Positions 54,926 to 63,779 of a DNA stretch of 64,000 nt are shown in pieces. This stretch comes from Mycolicibacterium senegalense (GTDB taxonomy: Bacteria; Actinomycetota; Actinomycetes; Mycobacteriales; Mycobacteriaceae). A program made the position numbers and the translations under genes. The notes beneath the pieces are model-generated. The model made no database searches, was not told the DNA's origin, and saw nothing but the letters and a program-made list of their open reading frames with translations. How positions within the stretch are numbered: the stretch's first letter is position 1; the number at the start of each line of letters is the position of its first letter. Where the stretch lies: positions 2,046,001 through 2,110,000 of the forward strand of contig NZ_CP081000.1 in the NCBI RefSeq assembly GCF_019645875.1, written 5' to 3'.

Positions 54926-56121
54926 ACCGGGAATTCCTGGTCCCCGACCTCGGTGAGGGACTGGAAGATGCGACCATCACCAGCTGGAGCGTCGGGGTGG
55001 GCGATACCGTCGAGCTCAACCAGACGCTGTGCACCGTCGAGACCAACAAGGCCGAGGTGGAGATCCCGAGCCCCTTCGCCGGCCAGGTGCTCGAGCTCGG
55101 CGGCAAGGCGGGGGACACCTTGACCGTGGGGTCGCTGTTGGTCCGAGTCGACACCAGTGAGCCTGCCGCGCAGCCAAGTAGGACGGCGACAACTGAGACT
55201 GTGACAAATGGTGCGGTGTCGCGTAAGTCGGTACTCGTGGGGTACGGCGCCGACGACACGATGGATGCCAGCAGGCGAGCGGCGACCGCGGAACCGCGAG
55301 CCCGGGCCAAACCTGCGGTGCGGAAACTGGCTGCCGAGCTCCACGTCGACCTTCAGAAGATGGCGCCGGGATCCGGGCCTGAGGGCATCGTTACGCGTGA
55401 GGATGTTCTGGCCGCCGCAGGCAGTCCGGACATCGTCGAGGTGGGCGGTGTCCAGGCTACGATGGCGCGGCGGATGTCGCTGTCGCGTAAGGAGATACCT
55501 GACGCGCACGCTCGGGTGGAGGTGGATTGCTCAGCGCTGTTGCTGTTGCGTGACCGCATCAAGGACGCGGATGCCGACTTGGTCGCCACGCCGTTCGTAT
55601 TGACGCTGCGGCTGCTGGTTCTGGCGCTCGGACGGCATCCGCTGTTGAACTCCACATGGCTCGAAACCACTGAAGGCCCTCAGGTCCACCGGCATCCGGC
55701 CGTACATCTGGGCTTCGGTGTCGCCGCACCGCGTGGGCTGTTGGTTCCGGTGGTGCGGGATGCGCAATCGAAAACGACCCGCGCGTTGGCCGCAGAGGTG
55801 GCCAGGCTGACCGAACAGGCCAGGGCCGGAACGCTCAGTCCGGGCGAGCTGAGCGGATCGACCATCACGGTGTCGAACTTCGGGGCCCTCGGCCTGGACG
55901 ACGGTGTGCCGGTGATCAACTATCCGGAGGCCGCCATTGTGGGAATGGGCTCGATCAAACCGCGACCGGTCGTGGTCGACGGCGCAGTGGTGGCGCGCCC
56001 GACCATGTCATTGACCTGTGTTTTCGACCATCGCATCGTCGACGGTGCGCAGGCCGGCGCATTCCTGCGCGATCTGCGTTCGCTGGTCGAAGCGCCCGAG
56101 CTGGCGGTGATGGACCTGTAG
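54922..56121 (+). CDS. bkdC: Branched-chain 2-oxoacid dehydrogenase E2 (acyltransferase)
   Basis: This 399-residue protein starts at GTG. An N-terminal lipoyl domain has Lys43 in E-T-N-K-A-E-V-E. A Pro/Ala/Thr linker and a peripheral-subunit binding domain follow (A-V-R-K-L-A-A-E-L near 131-140, [10 protein letters not shown] near 155). The catalytic domain ends with D-H-R-I-V-D-G, His370 and Asp374. It takes the acyl group from E1 to CoA. It is the last gene of the operon; E3 is not encoded here. Confidence 0.95.
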   Translation: MNREFLVPDLGEGLEDATITSWSVGVGDTVELNQTLCTVETNKAEVEIPSPFAGQVLELGGKAGDTLTVGSLLVRVDTSEPAAQPSRTATTETVTNGAVSRKSVLVGYGADDTMDASRRAATAEPRARAKPAVRKLAAELHVDLQKMAPGSGPEGIVTREDVLAAAGSPDIVEVGGVQATMARRMSLSRKEIPDAHARVEVDCSALLLLRDRIKDADADLVATPFVLTLRLLVLALGRHPLLNSTWLETTEGPQVHRHPAVHLGFGVAAPRGLLVPVVRDAQSKTTRALAAEVARLTEQARAGTLSPGELSGSTITVSNFGALGLDDGVPVINYPEAAIVGMGSIKPRPVVVDGAVVARPTMSLTCVFDHRIVDGAQAGAFLRDLRSLVEAPELAVMDL

Positions 56122-56124
56122 CGG

Positions 56125-56877
56125 CTATTTGCGTTTGGCAGCGGCCAAACGGGCCGCGAATTCCGGGGATTCGATGGAGCGGGCCTGTGGGCCGAGTTCG
56201 ATGTCGACGGCGGACCGGTGCTGGTCGATGTCGACGGTCCCTGGATTGGCGGTGGCTCGCATCGAGGCTTTCGTCGCGATCACGACGTCGCGCGGAGCAC
56301 CTGCGGGGCCGGCGGCCAGCATGCGGGCAGCGCCGACCGGGTCTTCGGCGATCGACAGCGCCAGCCCGTGGCGTACCGCGGACTCGGCGTCGAAACGCAT
56401 GCCGAACAACAGTGCCGCCCTGGCGACCTGCGGGCCGACGCCTCGCTGCAGCATCCACGTCGCGCCGCCGCCCGGGTGGATGCCCAGCTTCTGGAACCGC
56501 GGGTCGAACAGCGCCGCCGGCCCGGCGATGCGGACGTCGGCGGCCAGCGCCAGGTTCAGGCCGGCGCCGACGGCGGCGCCGTTGACCGCTGCGATCGTCG
56601 GCAGCGTGCAGTCGGCGAGCGCAAGGAAGCCGTCATAGATCTTGCGCAGACCCTCTTCGGTAGCTTCGCCGAGTGCGGTGAGGTCGGCACCGGCACAGAA
56701 CGCCTTGCCCGCGCCGGTGACGATCACGGCGTGCACATCGGGGTCGGCCTCGGCGGCCTCGACCGCGGCGCGTAGGGCCGCCGACATCTCGAAGGTCACC
56801 GCGTTGCGGCGATCCGGATCGTTGACGGTGATGATTGCGACGTGATCGTCGACGCTGACCAATACTGAATCGGACAC
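56125..56877 (-). CDS. Crotonase-fold protein (enoyl-CoA hydratase/isomerase family)
   Basis: This 250-residue protein starts at GTG. The CoA-binding oxyanion loops are present (A-F-C-A-G-A-D-L and [13 protein letters not shown]). The two catalytic glutamates of true hydratases (rat E144 and E164) align with Phe before L-G-I-H-P-G and Ala in V-A-R-A-A-L, so simple enoyl-CoA hydration is doubtful. Isomerase, thioesterase or other crotonase chemistry is possible. It ends three bases from the convergent bkdC. Confidence 0.85.
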   Translation of the reverse strand: MSDSVLVSVDDHVAIITVNDPDRRNAVTFEMSAALRAAVEAAEADPDVHAVIVTGAGKAFCAGADLTALGEATEEGLRKIYDGFLALADCTLPTIAAVNGAAVGAGLNLALAADVRIAGPAALFDPRFQKLGIHPGGGATWMLQRGVGPQVARAALLFGMRFDAESAVRHGLALSIAEDPVGAARMLAAGPAGAPRDVVIATKASMRATANPGTVDIDQHRSAVDIELGPQARSIESPEFAARLAAAKRK

Positions 56878-56967
56878 GAGGTCACCCTAGCCGTTGACCC
56901 CAAATGTTCATCGAAACGCCAGCCAGGTTGGCCAGCGTTCCGGCACCTGCGAGCGGACACTGATCCG

Positions 56968-57519
56968 GTGACGGCCGACGTTGCCGGTATTTCTGGCGCC
57001 CCGAGCGCCGGGTCGGTTCCGCCGCCCCGGCGGCGTCTGTTGTTGTCGGCCGCCGGAGTGATCTTCGTGATCGATGTGGGGACCAAAATGCTGGCCGTGG
57101 GCTTGCTCGAGCCTGGACGCACGGTCCCCTTGTTCGGTGACTGGTTGGCCTGGGAACTGACCCGTAACTCCGGGGCGGCGTTGTCCATGGCGGCGAATCG
57201 CACGGTGATGCTGACGATTCTGGTCCTGTGCGTGGCGGCGGCGATCGGGTGGATCGGCGCACATGCCCGCTCGCCATGGTGGGCTGTGGGTCTGGGCGCG
57301 ATCCTGGGCGGCGCGGCGGGCAATCTCGTAGACCGGCTCTTCCGGGCTCCCGGACCCATGCGGGGGCATGTGGTCGATTTTCTGGCCATCGGCCCGCTGC
57401 CGGTGTTCAACGTTGCGGACCTCGCCGTGTTGGCGGGTGTGGTGTGGTTGATCGCGTTGTCGCTGTTGGGTTTTCCATTCGACAGCGCCCGAATCTCAGG
57501 GACTCATGCCGGAAGTTGA
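56968..57519 (+). CDS. Lipoprotein signal peptidase (LspA) family
   Basis: GTG 56968 gives 183 residues with four membrane spans after a Pro-rich head. LspA motifs are I-D-V-G-T-K, R-N-S-G-A-A-L-S-M, and the catalytic Asp pair D122 in G-N-L-V-D-R-L and D151 in F-N-V-A-D. R-G-H-V-V-D-F-L lies between them. It would cleave signal peptides of diacylated prolipoproteins. Mycobacteria have an lspA elsewhere, near ansA, so this may be a second copy; a lipoprotein gene lies 5 kb downstream. Confidence 0.85.
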   Translation: MTADVAGISGAPSAGSVPPPRRRLLLSAAGVIFVIDVGTKMLAVGLLEPGRTVPLFGDWLAWELTRNSGAALSMAANRTVMLTILVLCVAAAIGWIGAHARSPWWAVGLGAILGGAAGNLVDRLFRAPGPMRGHVVDFLAIGPLPVFNVADLAVLAGVVWLIALSLLGFPFDSARISGTHAGS

Positions 57520-57904
57520 CCAGCAGCGGCGGGTCGCTTCCGCCGAACGCCCGCCCAGTGTTCCGTGGTACGAGACCACCGCGGCGATCGTCGTCGCGGG
57601 TATCGGTGGCGTTGCGGCCATCGTCGCCTTGGTGGTCGCCATTCTGATGACGTCGCACCACTCGGTGCTGCCTCATCAACCCGAGCGGCTGACCCCGCTG
57701 GCTCCGACGAAGCCAGTGTCGTCGCGTTCGACCACGACCAGCATCAGCACCGCGCCGAGGACACCGGTGAGCACCAGCGAAGACCTCGGGCCGATTACGG
57801 TTGCTCCGCCGCCGGCGCAGGAACCTGATACCACGACGCCGCCGACCACGACCATGTCCAACCCGTACGCCACCACGTCGGTGCCCAATGGGGCGGCGTT
57901 CTGA
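57506..57904 (+). CDS. Single-span membrane protein with Thr/Pro-rich outer tail
   Basis: ATG 57506 overlaps the end of the LspA-type gene by 14 bases, so the two are coupled. The 132 residues have a short head, a membrane span at about 25-48 (T-T-A-A-I-V-V-A-G-I-G-G-V-A-A-I-V), and an outside tail rich in Thr, Pro and Ser. Such tails in mycobacteria can be mannosylated. I recognise no family. Confidence 0.7.
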   Translation: MPEVDQQRRVASAERPPSVPWYETTAAIVVAGIGGVAAIVALVVAILMTSHHSVLPHQPERLTPLAPTKPVSSRSTTTSISTAPRTPVSTSEDLGPITVAPPPAQEPDTTTPPTTTMSNPYATTSVPNGAAF

Positions 57905-57934
57905 GCGGGCCGGGTTGCAGCGTTCGAAACAGGA

Positions 57935-58264
57935 TCAACCGAATCCGATCCCGATGCCGCCCGAGACAGCGTCATCGGGTTGGTTTGGGCACGACACATC
58001 TACGTACACAGTGGTGTTGGACGGATCGTTGCCGGGTGACCGGTCGGGATTGTGGACCGCGGTGGCCCTGCAACGCGTGAGTGGTTCGCTGCTCACGCCG
58101 CTGACCCAGTTGATCTGGACGTTGTAGCCCTTGGCGGTGAGATCGTTGATCGTGTCCGCCGCCGATCGAGCGCCCGATGTCGGATCAGCTCCGGCAGGTG
58201 GGGCGAGAAACACCGCCGCACACAGCACCCCGAAGGTAGTGAAGACCTTCGCGCAACTCGACAT
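57935..58264 (-). CDS. Small secreted protein, tandem paralogue 1
   Basis: These 109 residues carry a signal peptide ending P-P-A-G-A-D-P. The mature part has G-Y-N-V-Q-I-N-W-V-S-G, L-T-R-C-R-A and Y-V-D-V-S-C-P, with two cysteines likely forming a disulphide. It is a clear paralogue of the next gene upstream. The function is unknown; such small exported proteins are common in mycobacteria. Confidence 0.75.
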   Translation of the reverse strand: MSSCAKVFTTFGVLCAAVFLAPPAGADPTSGARSAADTINDLTAKGYNVQINWVSGVSSEPLTRCRATAVHNPDRSPGNDPSNTTVYVDVSCPNQPDDAVSGGIGIGFG

Positions 58265-58322
58265 TCGCGGCCTACTTCCTCCCGCGGTCAGACCGGCTTT
58301 GCCAGTCTACGCGCGTTCGGAT

Positions 58323-58640
58323 TCAGGATGTCTCGGACTCGTCCGGACACTGCACGTCGACGTACACCGTCACCGAGGTTTTCGGCAGGGCCGGAACTCC
58401 ACGGTTGGGGTTGTGCACCGAGTTGACCCGGCATCGGTCCAGCGGCAACGTGCTGGTGCCGCCGATCCAGTTGATCGCCACGGTATATCCGTCGGAACTC
58501 AATTCCTGGATGACCTGGTCGGCGGGTTGCCCGCTGCCCCCGGTCGGCTCGCTAGCGGCCGATGGCGCGCTCGCTATGGCGACAGCCGACAGCGCCATCG
58601 TCATCCCGATCAACTTCGGACATCGCTTGTGTGCCAGCAT
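58323..58640 (-). CDS. Small secreted protein, tandem paralogue 2
   Basis: These 105 residues have a signal peptide (M-T-M-A-L-S-A-V-A-I-A-S-A). The mature part mirrors paralogue 1: G-Y-T-V-A-I-N-W-I-G-G, L-D-R-C-R-V, H-N-P-N-R-G, Y-V-D-V-Q-C-P. The two cysteines are conserved. The genes lie 58 bases apart, the product of a tandem duplication. The function is unknown. Confidence 0.75.
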   Translation of the reverse strand: MLAHKRCPKLIGMTMALSAVAIASAPSAASEPTGGSGQPADQVIQELSSDGYTVAINWIGGTSTLPLDRCRVNSVHNPNRGVPALPKTSVTVYVDVQCPDESETS

Positions 58641-58831
58641 CCCCGACCTCCTGGCGGTCGGATCTCATGCTGCTGCTCTCACCGGTAGCGCCGGCCGTCA
58701 TCGGCCAGTGTACGCGGGATGTACGGAAAGTGAACGGAACGTTACCGGATTCCGTCCAACCGATGGGGCGCGAGGAAACGAAAATCGGGCAGCGCCCGAA
58801 TGCTGGTGGACGCTGCCCGAAATGTTCGGCG

Positions 58832-59557
58832 TTATGGAGCAGGTGGTGCCGGAGCGGGAGGCACGGGGGCTCCCGGAGCCGGCGGCGGGGCTGCCGGATC
58901 GGAGAGATTCTCTCCGAGACCCTGCGGAATGTTCGTTCCCGGTGGCGGCGCAGTGCCCGGAAGTGGTTCGCCCAGTTGTTCTTTGGGTACCTGACCGAGC
59001 AGGGAACCGCGCAGGTTCCCATTGCGGTACAGCGTGTGCATCTGCCGCATCCAGTCGAGCCCGGAGATATCCGCATTCTCCTGGCCCGGCTCGACTCCGA
59101 CGACGGTGCCCTGACCGGGCGCCGACGGTTTCTCGTTCTGCGGGAAGAAGTATCCATTGTTGAAAGCCCGGAGGTTGGGTGCCTCAGTCGGCGGCGGACC
59201 ACCGGGTGCAGAGGGAGCTGCGTACTGGCCCAGCAGCGCGCCCGGGCTCATGTCGACCCCGTTCGGGACGCCGAGCCGGCCCGGTGCCGTTTCCGTGCCG
59301 GTCTGTCCCAGCACCGACAACCCGCTCGGCCCGAGGGGCGCCCCCATCAGCGGCACCTCGGGCCCGGGCGGCGGTGGCGGCTCCGGGGCCGGGGCCGGCG
59401 CGGCGACCGCGGGCGCGCCCGGAACCTCCGGCGGTGCCGGATCGGCGGCGGCGGTCGCCGAGCAGGCGACCGCCGCGCCGATCACGAACAGCCCGGCTGC
59501 GGCGAGGTTGGCCATCGCGTTCCTGGCTGCGAATGGGCCGTCCGAGTTCTCGCTCAT
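58832..59557 (-). CDS. Secreted proline/alanine-rich protein
   Basis: ATG 59557 gives 241 residues (GTG 59578 is possible). A signal segment (N-L-A-A-A-G-L-F-V-I-G-A-A-V-A) is followed by a long Pro/Ala run, a central part with D-W-M-R-Q-M-H-T-L-Y-R-N-G-N-L-R-G that looks folded, and a second Pro-rich tail. It is probably a cell-wall-associated exported protein. I recognise no family with certainty. Confidence 0.7.
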   Translation of the reverse strand: MSENSDGPFAARNAMANLAAAGLFVIGAAVACSATAAADPAPPEVPGAPAVAAPAPAPEPPPPPGPEVPLMGAPLGPSGLSVLGQTGTETAPGRLGVPNGVDMSPGALLGQYAAPSAPGGPPPTEAPNLRAFNNGYFFPQNEKPSAPGQGTVVGVEPGQENADISGLDWMRQMHTLYRNGNLRGSLLGQVPKEQLGEPLPGTAPPPGTNIPQGLGENLSDPAAPPPAPGAPVPPAPAPPAP

Positions 59558-59588
59558 GCCTTCGTGTTTCGCTGTCACAGCCAGTCCG

Positions 59589-60278
59589 TCAGACTGCCTT
59601 GGTGACGCCGTAGTAGGCCACCACGTCGTCAGTGTCGGTGGTGGAGCTGGTCAGCGTGGCGTACGACCGCAAGAAGGACTGGCCGACGCACCCGTCGATC
59701 TTGATGTGAACATCCTTCACGGTGACGCGCACGGGCGCGGCCTTGAACGACTTCTTGTTCACCGAGACATTGGTGACGGTGCCTGGCTTGGCGTGGATTT
59801 CGATCGTGCCCGAGATCGGCATGCTCACGCCGGTGGGGATGATGCCGGCCAGGGTGGAGCCCGAGGTGCTCAGACCGATCGATCCGATGAGGCGGACCTG
59901 CCCCAGCTCGATGCCGCAGCCGATCTGGTAACCGGTGTCGAGCGTGCCGCCGTTCAGTGTGGTCGATCCACTGCCGGTGACGGTGCCGGTGAACGTGGCA
60001 CCCACCAGGTATTCACGCGACGACGCAGCAGTGGTCAGCGGTGCGACCGGAAGCTGGCTCTCGTCCTTGGCCGAGACCGTGAGCGTCCAGCCGTCCGGGG
60101 TCTTGACGACACCCGGCTCGGCAGAGGCGACGAGCCCGTTGTCGGGCGGTGGCCCGGCGTCGACGGCCGGGGCGGCGGGGTCCGGCGGCGGAGGTGGCGG
60201 GTCCGCCGACGCGAGGGGCGCCAACGCAACCGGGGCCAGCAGGCAGACAGCAGCCAGGGTGGCGAAACGATTCAACAT
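59589..60278 (-). CDS. MspA-family protein, tandem copy 1
   Basis: ATG 60278 gives 229 residues with a signal peptide ending L-A-S-A-D-P and a Pro-rich start. The body has MspA-family blocks: D-G-W-T-L-T-V-S, S-S-R-E-Y-L-V-G-A-T-F-T-G, G-G-T-L-D-T-G-Y-Q-I-G-C-G-I, and S-Y-A-T-L-T-S-S-T close to the C-terminus. MspA itself is an octameric outer-membrane porin; this branch has Cys residues and may be a porin or a related surface protein. It is a paralogue of the next gene upstream. Confidence 0.8.
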   Translation of the reverse strand: MLNRFATLAAVCLLAPVALAPLASADPPPPPPDPAAPAVDAGPPPDNGLVASAEPGVVKTPDGWTLTVSAKDESQLPVAPLTTAASSREYLVGATFTGTVTGSGSTTLNGGTLDTGYQIGCGIELGQVRLIGSIGLSTSGSTLAGIIPTGVSMPISGTIEIHAKPGTVTNVSVNKKSFKAAPVRVTVKDVHIKIDGCVGQSFLRSYATLTSSTTDTDDVVAYYGVTKAV

Positions 60279-60365
60279 GCGGGAACTTGTGCCTCTCGTG
60301 GGGTTCGAATCCGAGGGATCAACGTGGTGATCAGGGCGAATCATGATGTGGTACCGAAGCCTGGC

Positions 60366-61064
60366 TCAGACGGCCTTGGTGACGCCGAGGTAGGTGATGA
60401 CGTCGTCGGTGTTGTCGGTCGAGCTGGTCAGCGTCGCGTAGGTGCGAATGAACGACTGACCGGCGCACTGATCGAACTTGATGCGGACGCCCGTGATGGT
60501 CACGCGGGTACCGGTGCCCTTGAACGACTTCTTGTCGATCGGAACGATGGTGACCGTGCCGGGCTTCAGGTACACCTTGCCCTGCAAGCTGATTCCGGTG
60601 CCGAGGCTGGCGTCGCCGGCGGAGCCGGTGAACGGAATCTTGATGCCCGGCGTGAAGCTGAGGCCGGGGTTGATCTCGGTCTCGTCGCTGATGATGCCGC
60701 AGCCGATCTGGGCGCCGGCCTCCAGAGTGCCGCCGGTGAGCTTGGTCTTACCGCCGCCCGATACCTTTCCGGTGAACGTGCCACCGACGAGGTATTCGCG
60801 CGACGAGATCGCGGTGGTCAACGGTGCGACCGGGAGCAGGGTTTCGTTGGAGCCGGCCACCGTCACGTGCCAACCGTCCGGGGTGTCCAGGACGCCGGGG
60901 GGTGAGGACGGCACCGCGCCGGTGTCCGGTGGGGGCGGAGCCGGCGCGGCCGCTGCGGGGACGGCGGGGTCCGGCGGCGGCGGGGGATCTGCGTACGCAA
61001 GGGGCGCAATCGCTACAGGGGCCAACATGCAGACTGCAGCCAGGGGGGCAAAACGACTGAACAT
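60366..61064 (-). CDS. MspA-family protein, tandem copy 2
   Basis: ATG 61064 gives 232 residues; the open frame upstream is not family-like. The layout and ending match copy 1: signal peptide, P-P-P-P-P stretch, D-G-W-H-V-T-V-A, S-S-R-E-Y-L-V-G-G-T-F-T-G, G-G-T-L-E-A-G-A-Q-I-G-C-G-I, and T-Y-L-G-V-T-K-A-V at the very end. The gap between the copies is 87 bases. Differences concentrate in the middle third, as expected for surface loops. Confidence 0.8.
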   Translation of the reverse strand: MFSRFAPLAAVCMLAPVAIAPLAYADPPPPPDPAVPAAAAPAPPPPDTGAVPSSPPGVLDTPDGWHVTVAGSNETLLPVAPLTTAISSREYLVGGTFTGKVSGGGKTKLTGGTLEAGAQIGCGIISDETEINPGLSFTPGIKIPFTGSAGDASLGTGISLQGKVYLKPGTVTIVPIDKKSFKGTGTRVTITGVRIKFDQCAGQSFIRTYATLTSSTDNTDDVITYLGVTKAV

Positions 61065-61449
61065 GCGTGAACGTGCGCCTCTCGTGGGTCTGGTCCCTGT
61101 CGTTCTGCGACGCGCCGTGGTCGCCAGAACCCAACGGGTCCAAGGGATCTGTCGCGACGAATCATGAACGTGTTGCGTTTCGGTTCGGTGAACAACGTGC
61201 CAACAGTTGCCGCCGCATTCCCGTCCAGCTGGGTGCTCTCGAACCTGTGAACTTGCTGGGAAAGTGTTTGTGCTGCAGCGCATTCCATATATGAGGAAAG
61301 GCGATCGCCGGCGGCACGCGATGGACGACCCGTAGAGGGCGCCGGTTGGTTGATTGTTCACCTTTTGGACATGTGAACCCTCAACGGTGTGGTGATTCGG
61401 AGGGTTATGGCGCAAGCCTCGAAACTGCCACCGACTGAAGGAGGAATCG
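61065..61449. other. Divergent intergenic region, no gene seen
   Basis: These 385 bases separate the MspA-like gene (minus) and a secreted-protein gene (plus) and must carry both promoters. An AT-richer patch lies near 61285-61300 and 61350-61390. I see no convincing operator or small ORF. Confidence 0.4.
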
Positions 61450-62034
61450 TTGAGGTCGTCTCAGATGTACGGGCGAGGGTTGGTGTCGCTATGCATGGCC
61501 TTCAGCATCGGATTCGCGGCCATGCCGATAGCCGTCGCCGAACCTGGTGACCAGGCCCCCGTGCCCGGGCCGGCGGCGCCCGAGCTGCCGCCGGTGACCG
61601 CAGGTGCGCCGGCCGCCGGTCCGGTACCTGTGCCGGTCGCCAGCACCGATGATGCCGGTGTGCCTGCGGTTACGGCCTGCTCGACGTTCGCCAACGCACT
61701 GGACTCGGCATCGACGTTCTACGGCGATTTCGCGGACTCGATCGAAGGTGTGGAGCGGCCGGACTACGGAGATCCGACCATCAGCACGACGAACACGAGC
61801 GGTCGGACCGCGCTGCGTGAGGCAGCCGCAACGGCGATGAATGCTGCTGGCACGCCAGGGCTTTCGCCAGACATCGCCAACCCGATGCGATCGTGGTCCT
61901 TCGGTGCCACCAAGCTGCTCTTGAAGATGGGGTTGCGCAGCGGCGGTCAATCGCTCAATGACACCGCTACCCAGCTGAACAACGATGCCACCAATGCACA
62001 GATGGCGTGTGCCGCAGCGGGAACCCACGCCTGA
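61450..62034 (+). CDS. Secreted protein of unknown function
   Basis: TTG 61450 lies behind AAGGAGG, the best ribosome site in this area. The 194 residues have a signal peptide ending A-V-A-E-P-G, a Pro/Ala-rich linker to about residue 70, then a helical domain starting A-C-S-T-F-A-N-A-L-D-S-A-S and ending with a second Cys in M-A-C-A-A-A. I recognise no named family. Confidence 0.75.
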   Translation: MRSSQMYGRGLVSLCMAFSIGFAAMPIAVAEPGDQAPVPGPAAPELPPVTAGAPAAGPVPVPVASTDDAGVPAVTACSTFANALDSASTFYGDFADSIEGVERPDYGDPTISTTNTSGRTALREAAATAMNAAGTPGLSPDIANPMRSWSFGATKLLLKMGLRSGGQSLNDTATQLNNDATNAQMACAAAGTHA

Positions 62035-62110
62035 CGCCATCGTCGGCAGTAGTCACCTTTCCAGCTCAACCACCATGCGCGGTGAACCGTGCCATCAGTG
62101 AAGGAATACC

Positions 62111-62785
62111 GTGCTCCGGCTTGCGATTTCGTTGCTCACTCTCGTATGGCTGGTCACCAGTTGTGCCGGCAGCGGCGACAAGGCCCAAGGTCCGCCGAAG
62201 GAAGTGCCCAAGTCGGCCCTTGAGGGGTTGCTGCTCACCACCGACCAGGTGAACACCCTGATGGGGACCAGCGCAATGGTGGCACACCCACCGGTCACCG
62301 AGATGAACGACCATCGCAACCTGCTGCCCAATCTGAACTGCCTCGGCGTGTGGCAAGTCGACGAGGCCGCCATCTACGGTGACCGCTGGACCGCCATGCG
62401 TCAGGTGCTGCTACGCGACCCGGACACCGACGTGTGGGACAACCTGCTGGTGCAGTCCGTGGTGATCTTCCCGTCGACACAAGAGGCCACCGACTTCCTC
62501 GGTCAGTCCGCCGATCGCTGGTCCAAGTGCACCAACCACAATGTGAACATCACCCTCAATGGGCAGCCGCTGCCGAAGTGGCGCAGCGGCGACCTGACCG
62601 CGACGGATTCGCAGCTCACCTTGCCTTTCACCCGTACCGACGGCGACCAGGTCCGCTCCTGTCAGCGTGCGCTGGCGGTCGCTGCCAATCTCGTGATGGA
62701 CATTCAGGCGTGCAAGCCGGCAGGTTCGGCGGTGACGCAGGCCGATGATGTGGTGGACAGGATCAAGGCTGCGATGCCGCGCTGA
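62111..62785 (+). CDS. Lipoprotein with a PknH-like sensor domain
   Basis: GTG 62111 gives 224 residues. The lipobox L-V-T-S-C places the lipid on Cys18. The mature domain has the PknH_C pattern: L-L-T-T-D-Q-V-N-T-L-M-G at the start, paired cysteines (L-N-C-L-G, W-S-K-C-T, S-C-Q-R-A, Q-A-C-K), and a final helix with V-D-R-I. Such domains form the extracellular part of the kinase PknH and many free lipoproteins that presumably bind a ligand outside the cell. Its end overlaps the convergent methyltransferase by 23 bases. Confidence 0.8.
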   Translation: MLRLAISLLTLVWLVTSCAGSGDKAQGPPKEVPKSALEGLLLTTDQVNTLMGTSAMVAHPPVTEMNDHRNLLPNLNCLGVWQVDEAAIYGDRWTAMRQVLLRDPDTDVWDNLLVQSVVIFPSTQEATDFLGQSADRWSKCTNHNVNITLNGQPLPKWRSGDLTATDSQLTLPFTRTDGDQVRSCQRALAVAANLVMDIQACKPAGSAVTQADDVVDRIKAAMPR

Positions 62786-63605
62786 TCGTCGGCTTGGCTT
62801 CGAACTCTACGAGGTTGGTCGGTGCCCGGAAGCGCCTTAGCGACCGGGAGCGGTACACGAGCGCCGCGGCACGGGACAGCACCTTGCCGCGACCGGGCGG
62901 CATTTCGACCTCGTGTACCGCGAAAACTCCGGGGATGTCGAGCAATTCGTCGTACTGGCCGGCGGTGAACCAGAACGGCATCGGCGGGGCGGTGTATTCC
63001 TCACTGAGCCTGATGCCGTGTCTTCGGGAGTACCAGCTCAGAAATCGCGGGACGCTGTCGAAGATCAACTGCCCGCCGGGGAACTTGGCGGCACAAGCCG
63101 CGATGAGATCGAACACCGCGTCGCGCTCCAGATACTGGAACAGTCCCTCTGCGGTGATCAGCACCCCGTGGGTGGTGTCCACCTGGTCCATCCAGGAGTG
63201 GTCGAGCGCGGATTGCGCCAGGTGGCGAAGCCTGTCGGACGACGGCAGCAACTGTTCACGTAACGCCACGATGGGTTCCAGATCAACTGAGAGCCAATTC
63301 AATTCGCCGTTGTCCAAGCGCCAGAAGCTGGTCTGCAGTCCTTCTGCCAGGGCCACCACAGTCGCTTTGGGGTATGCCTGCAGGTAGCTGCGGGTGGCGA
63401 GATCAAAGGCCAGTGCCCGCAGGGCGGTGGCCTGGTGCGTCCGGCCGAAACAGCGGTAGTCGTAGCCCAGGCTGTCACGCAAGCTGATCGCCAGCGGGTC
63501 CTCGATGATGCCGTCGGGCCGGGCCGCCTCGGTCGCTCTCTGATGCAGCGTCAGCAGTGCAGTCTCTGAGATCGCGGTCAGATGTCGGGCGTCGATGACG
63601 GGCAT
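62763..63605 (-). CDS. Class I methyltransferase (leucine carboxyl methyltransferase-like family)
   Basis: ATG 63605 gives 280 residues (GTG 63611 is an alternative). The pattern fits the LCM/PPM-type methyltransferases widespread in mycobacteria: I-I-E-D-P-L-A early, R-S-Y-L-Q-A-Y-P, V-V-A-L-A-E-G-L-Q-T-S-F-W-R as the SAM loop, and S-V-D-L-E-P. L-I-T-A-E-G-L-F-Q-Y-L and L-I-F-D-S-V-P-R-F follow. The substrate is unknown; relatives are often called putative O-methyltransferases. Confidence 0.82.
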   Translation of the reverse strand: MPVIDARHLTAISETALLTLHQRATEAARPDGIIEDPLAISLRDSLGYDYRCFGRTHQATALRALAFDLATRSYLQAYPKATVVALAEGLQTSFWRLDNGELNWLSVDLEPIVALREQLLPSSDRLRHLAQSALDHSWMDQVDTTHGVLITAEGLFQYLERDAVFDLIAACAAKFPGGQLIFDSVPRFLSWYSRRHGIRLSEEYTAPPMPFWFTAGQYDELLDIPGVFAVHEVEMPPGRGKVLSRAAALVYRSRSLRRFRAPTNLVEFEAKPTISAASQP

Positions 63606-63779
63606 GGGCACGACCGTACGCGTTGGCCGGTAGCTGGGACATCACCGCCCCGGTGTCGAGAGTCATTGCGCCGGTGGACAGATCAATCGCACATCGCGGG
63701 GAACTTTCTCGCGAAGAGACCCGACTAGCTCAGAGACAGGTCGATACGCGCCGGCAGCGGCTCATGTGAGGAGGTGATC

